Source: Harmothoe impar
Taxonomy: Eukaryota > Annelida > Polychaeta > Phyllodocida > Polynoidae
DNA: 64,000 nt
Assembly (NCBI GenBank): GCA_947462335.1
Contig: OX381721.1
Coordinates: forward strand, 38,032,488 to 38,096,487
Reading direction: 5' to 3'
Below are positions 63,595 to 64,000 of the stretch, piece by piece. Positions within the stretch are counted from its first letter, which is position 1. Each line of letters opens with the position of its first letter. The position numbers were made by a program, and so were the translations under genes. The notes under the pieces are model-generated. The model had not been told where the DNA came from. It worked only from the letters and a program-made list of their open reading frames with translations, and made no database searches.

Positions 63595-63931
63595 GGCTGT
63601 GTCTCATGAGATTGTAACAATTGGATAGTCTTTGACCGGGTGACGTCTTTGACCGGGTGACATCTTTGACCGCCCATATTAAAACAGTTGAAATGGGGTC
63701 TATTTAGAAAGAAATGCGGGGGGAAAATTTAATAATATTATAACACTATATATAACAATTTGCCCAGCATTTCCGCGTACATAACCCCCCCCCCCCCCCC
63801 CCCCCCCCCTCCATATTTCAGCTTTTTTAATCTTGCCAGTCAAAGACGTCACTCGGTCAAAGATGTCACCCGGTCAAAGACGTCACCCGGTCAAAGACTC
63901 TCCAATTGTTACAAACTTGTGAAACTGAACC
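63595..63931. mobile_element. foldback MITE BB, copy 4
   Basis: Begins GGCTGTGTCTCATGAGATTG. The left arm has CTTTGACCGGGTGACGT and CTTTGACCGGGTGACAT; the right arm has matching complements GACGTCACTCGGTCAAAG, GATGTCACCCGGTCAAAG and GACGTCACCCGGTCAAAG. The outer right end (CAATTGTTACAAACTTGTGA) is degraded. A poly-C run sits in the centre. Confidence 0.8.
63785..63809. repeat. (C)25 homopolymer
   Basis: Uninterrupted run of 25 C inside element BB copy 4. Confidence 0.95.
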
Positions 63932-64000
63932 TTCTATACTCTGACTCTCCATGGTGACAATTCAGCACACAAAAGTACTGGCTTTCCATCACCACTGATG

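Overview
This window looks like accessory, transposon-packed DNA from an animal, most likely an aquatic invertebrate. The evidence is a truncated non-LTR retrotransposon (LINE) reverse transcriptase, a possible tRNA-derived SINE head, long (AT)n and (GA)n microsatellites, minisatellites, and dozens of short inverted-repeat elements of the MITE type. There are no bacterial-style operons, ribosome binding sites, rRNA genes or CRISPR arrays. I cannot name the species. I found no convincing host protein-coding gene in the 64 kb. Almost all longer open frames are by-products of repeats; the only recognisable protein is the LINE fragment at 10716-11500.

Layout. 1-7.3 kb: a TTA-flanked MITE, a TA-flanked Tigger/pogo-like element carrying a foldback made of GACGGATCCGTC palindromes, a truncated TTAA element, a 21-bp minisatellite, and a 2.9-kb terminal-inverted-repeat (TIR) element whose core is about 2 kb of 27-bp minisatellite. 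7.8-17.3 kb: hairpin MITEs, two large elements with CAC-type ends (one enclosing the LINE fragment), and the CATGTCGCATGTC (6-bp target duplication) and CACT-AAACTTGTCTCC families. 17.6-18.7 kb: an old, diverged tandem array. 19-33 kb: piggyBac- or Kolobok-like TTAA elements, PIF/Harbinger-like elements with TWA target duplications, and more CACTG-ended MITEs. 33.5-37.8 kb: two copies of a Helentron-like element, each with a 3' hairpin and its own array of 146-bp units rich in GTTGCCTAGCAAC; a third, shorter copy lies reversed at 49.2-49.8 kb. 41.0-46.0 kb: an apparently identical 1648-bp unit repeated three times in tandem. 46-64 kb: more MITEs, including a four-copy foldback family (BB) whose arms carry matching 17-18-bp tandem repeats.

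How the parts relate. Several families can be bounded exactly because copies recur in the window. The clearest case is a CACTG element at 47241-47607, which has an empty counterpart of its insertion site at about 31350. Comparing boundaries shows that most CACTG/CACTC/CCCAGT-ended families are flanked by a duplicated TA or TG, which suggests one transposase type with a T-purine target. Nearly every inverted-repeat family also has its own short motif, usually palindromic, iterated just inside its ends; this could be a set of family-specific transposase binding sites. All boundaries, target duplications and family relations were read by eye; no alignment or database search was run.
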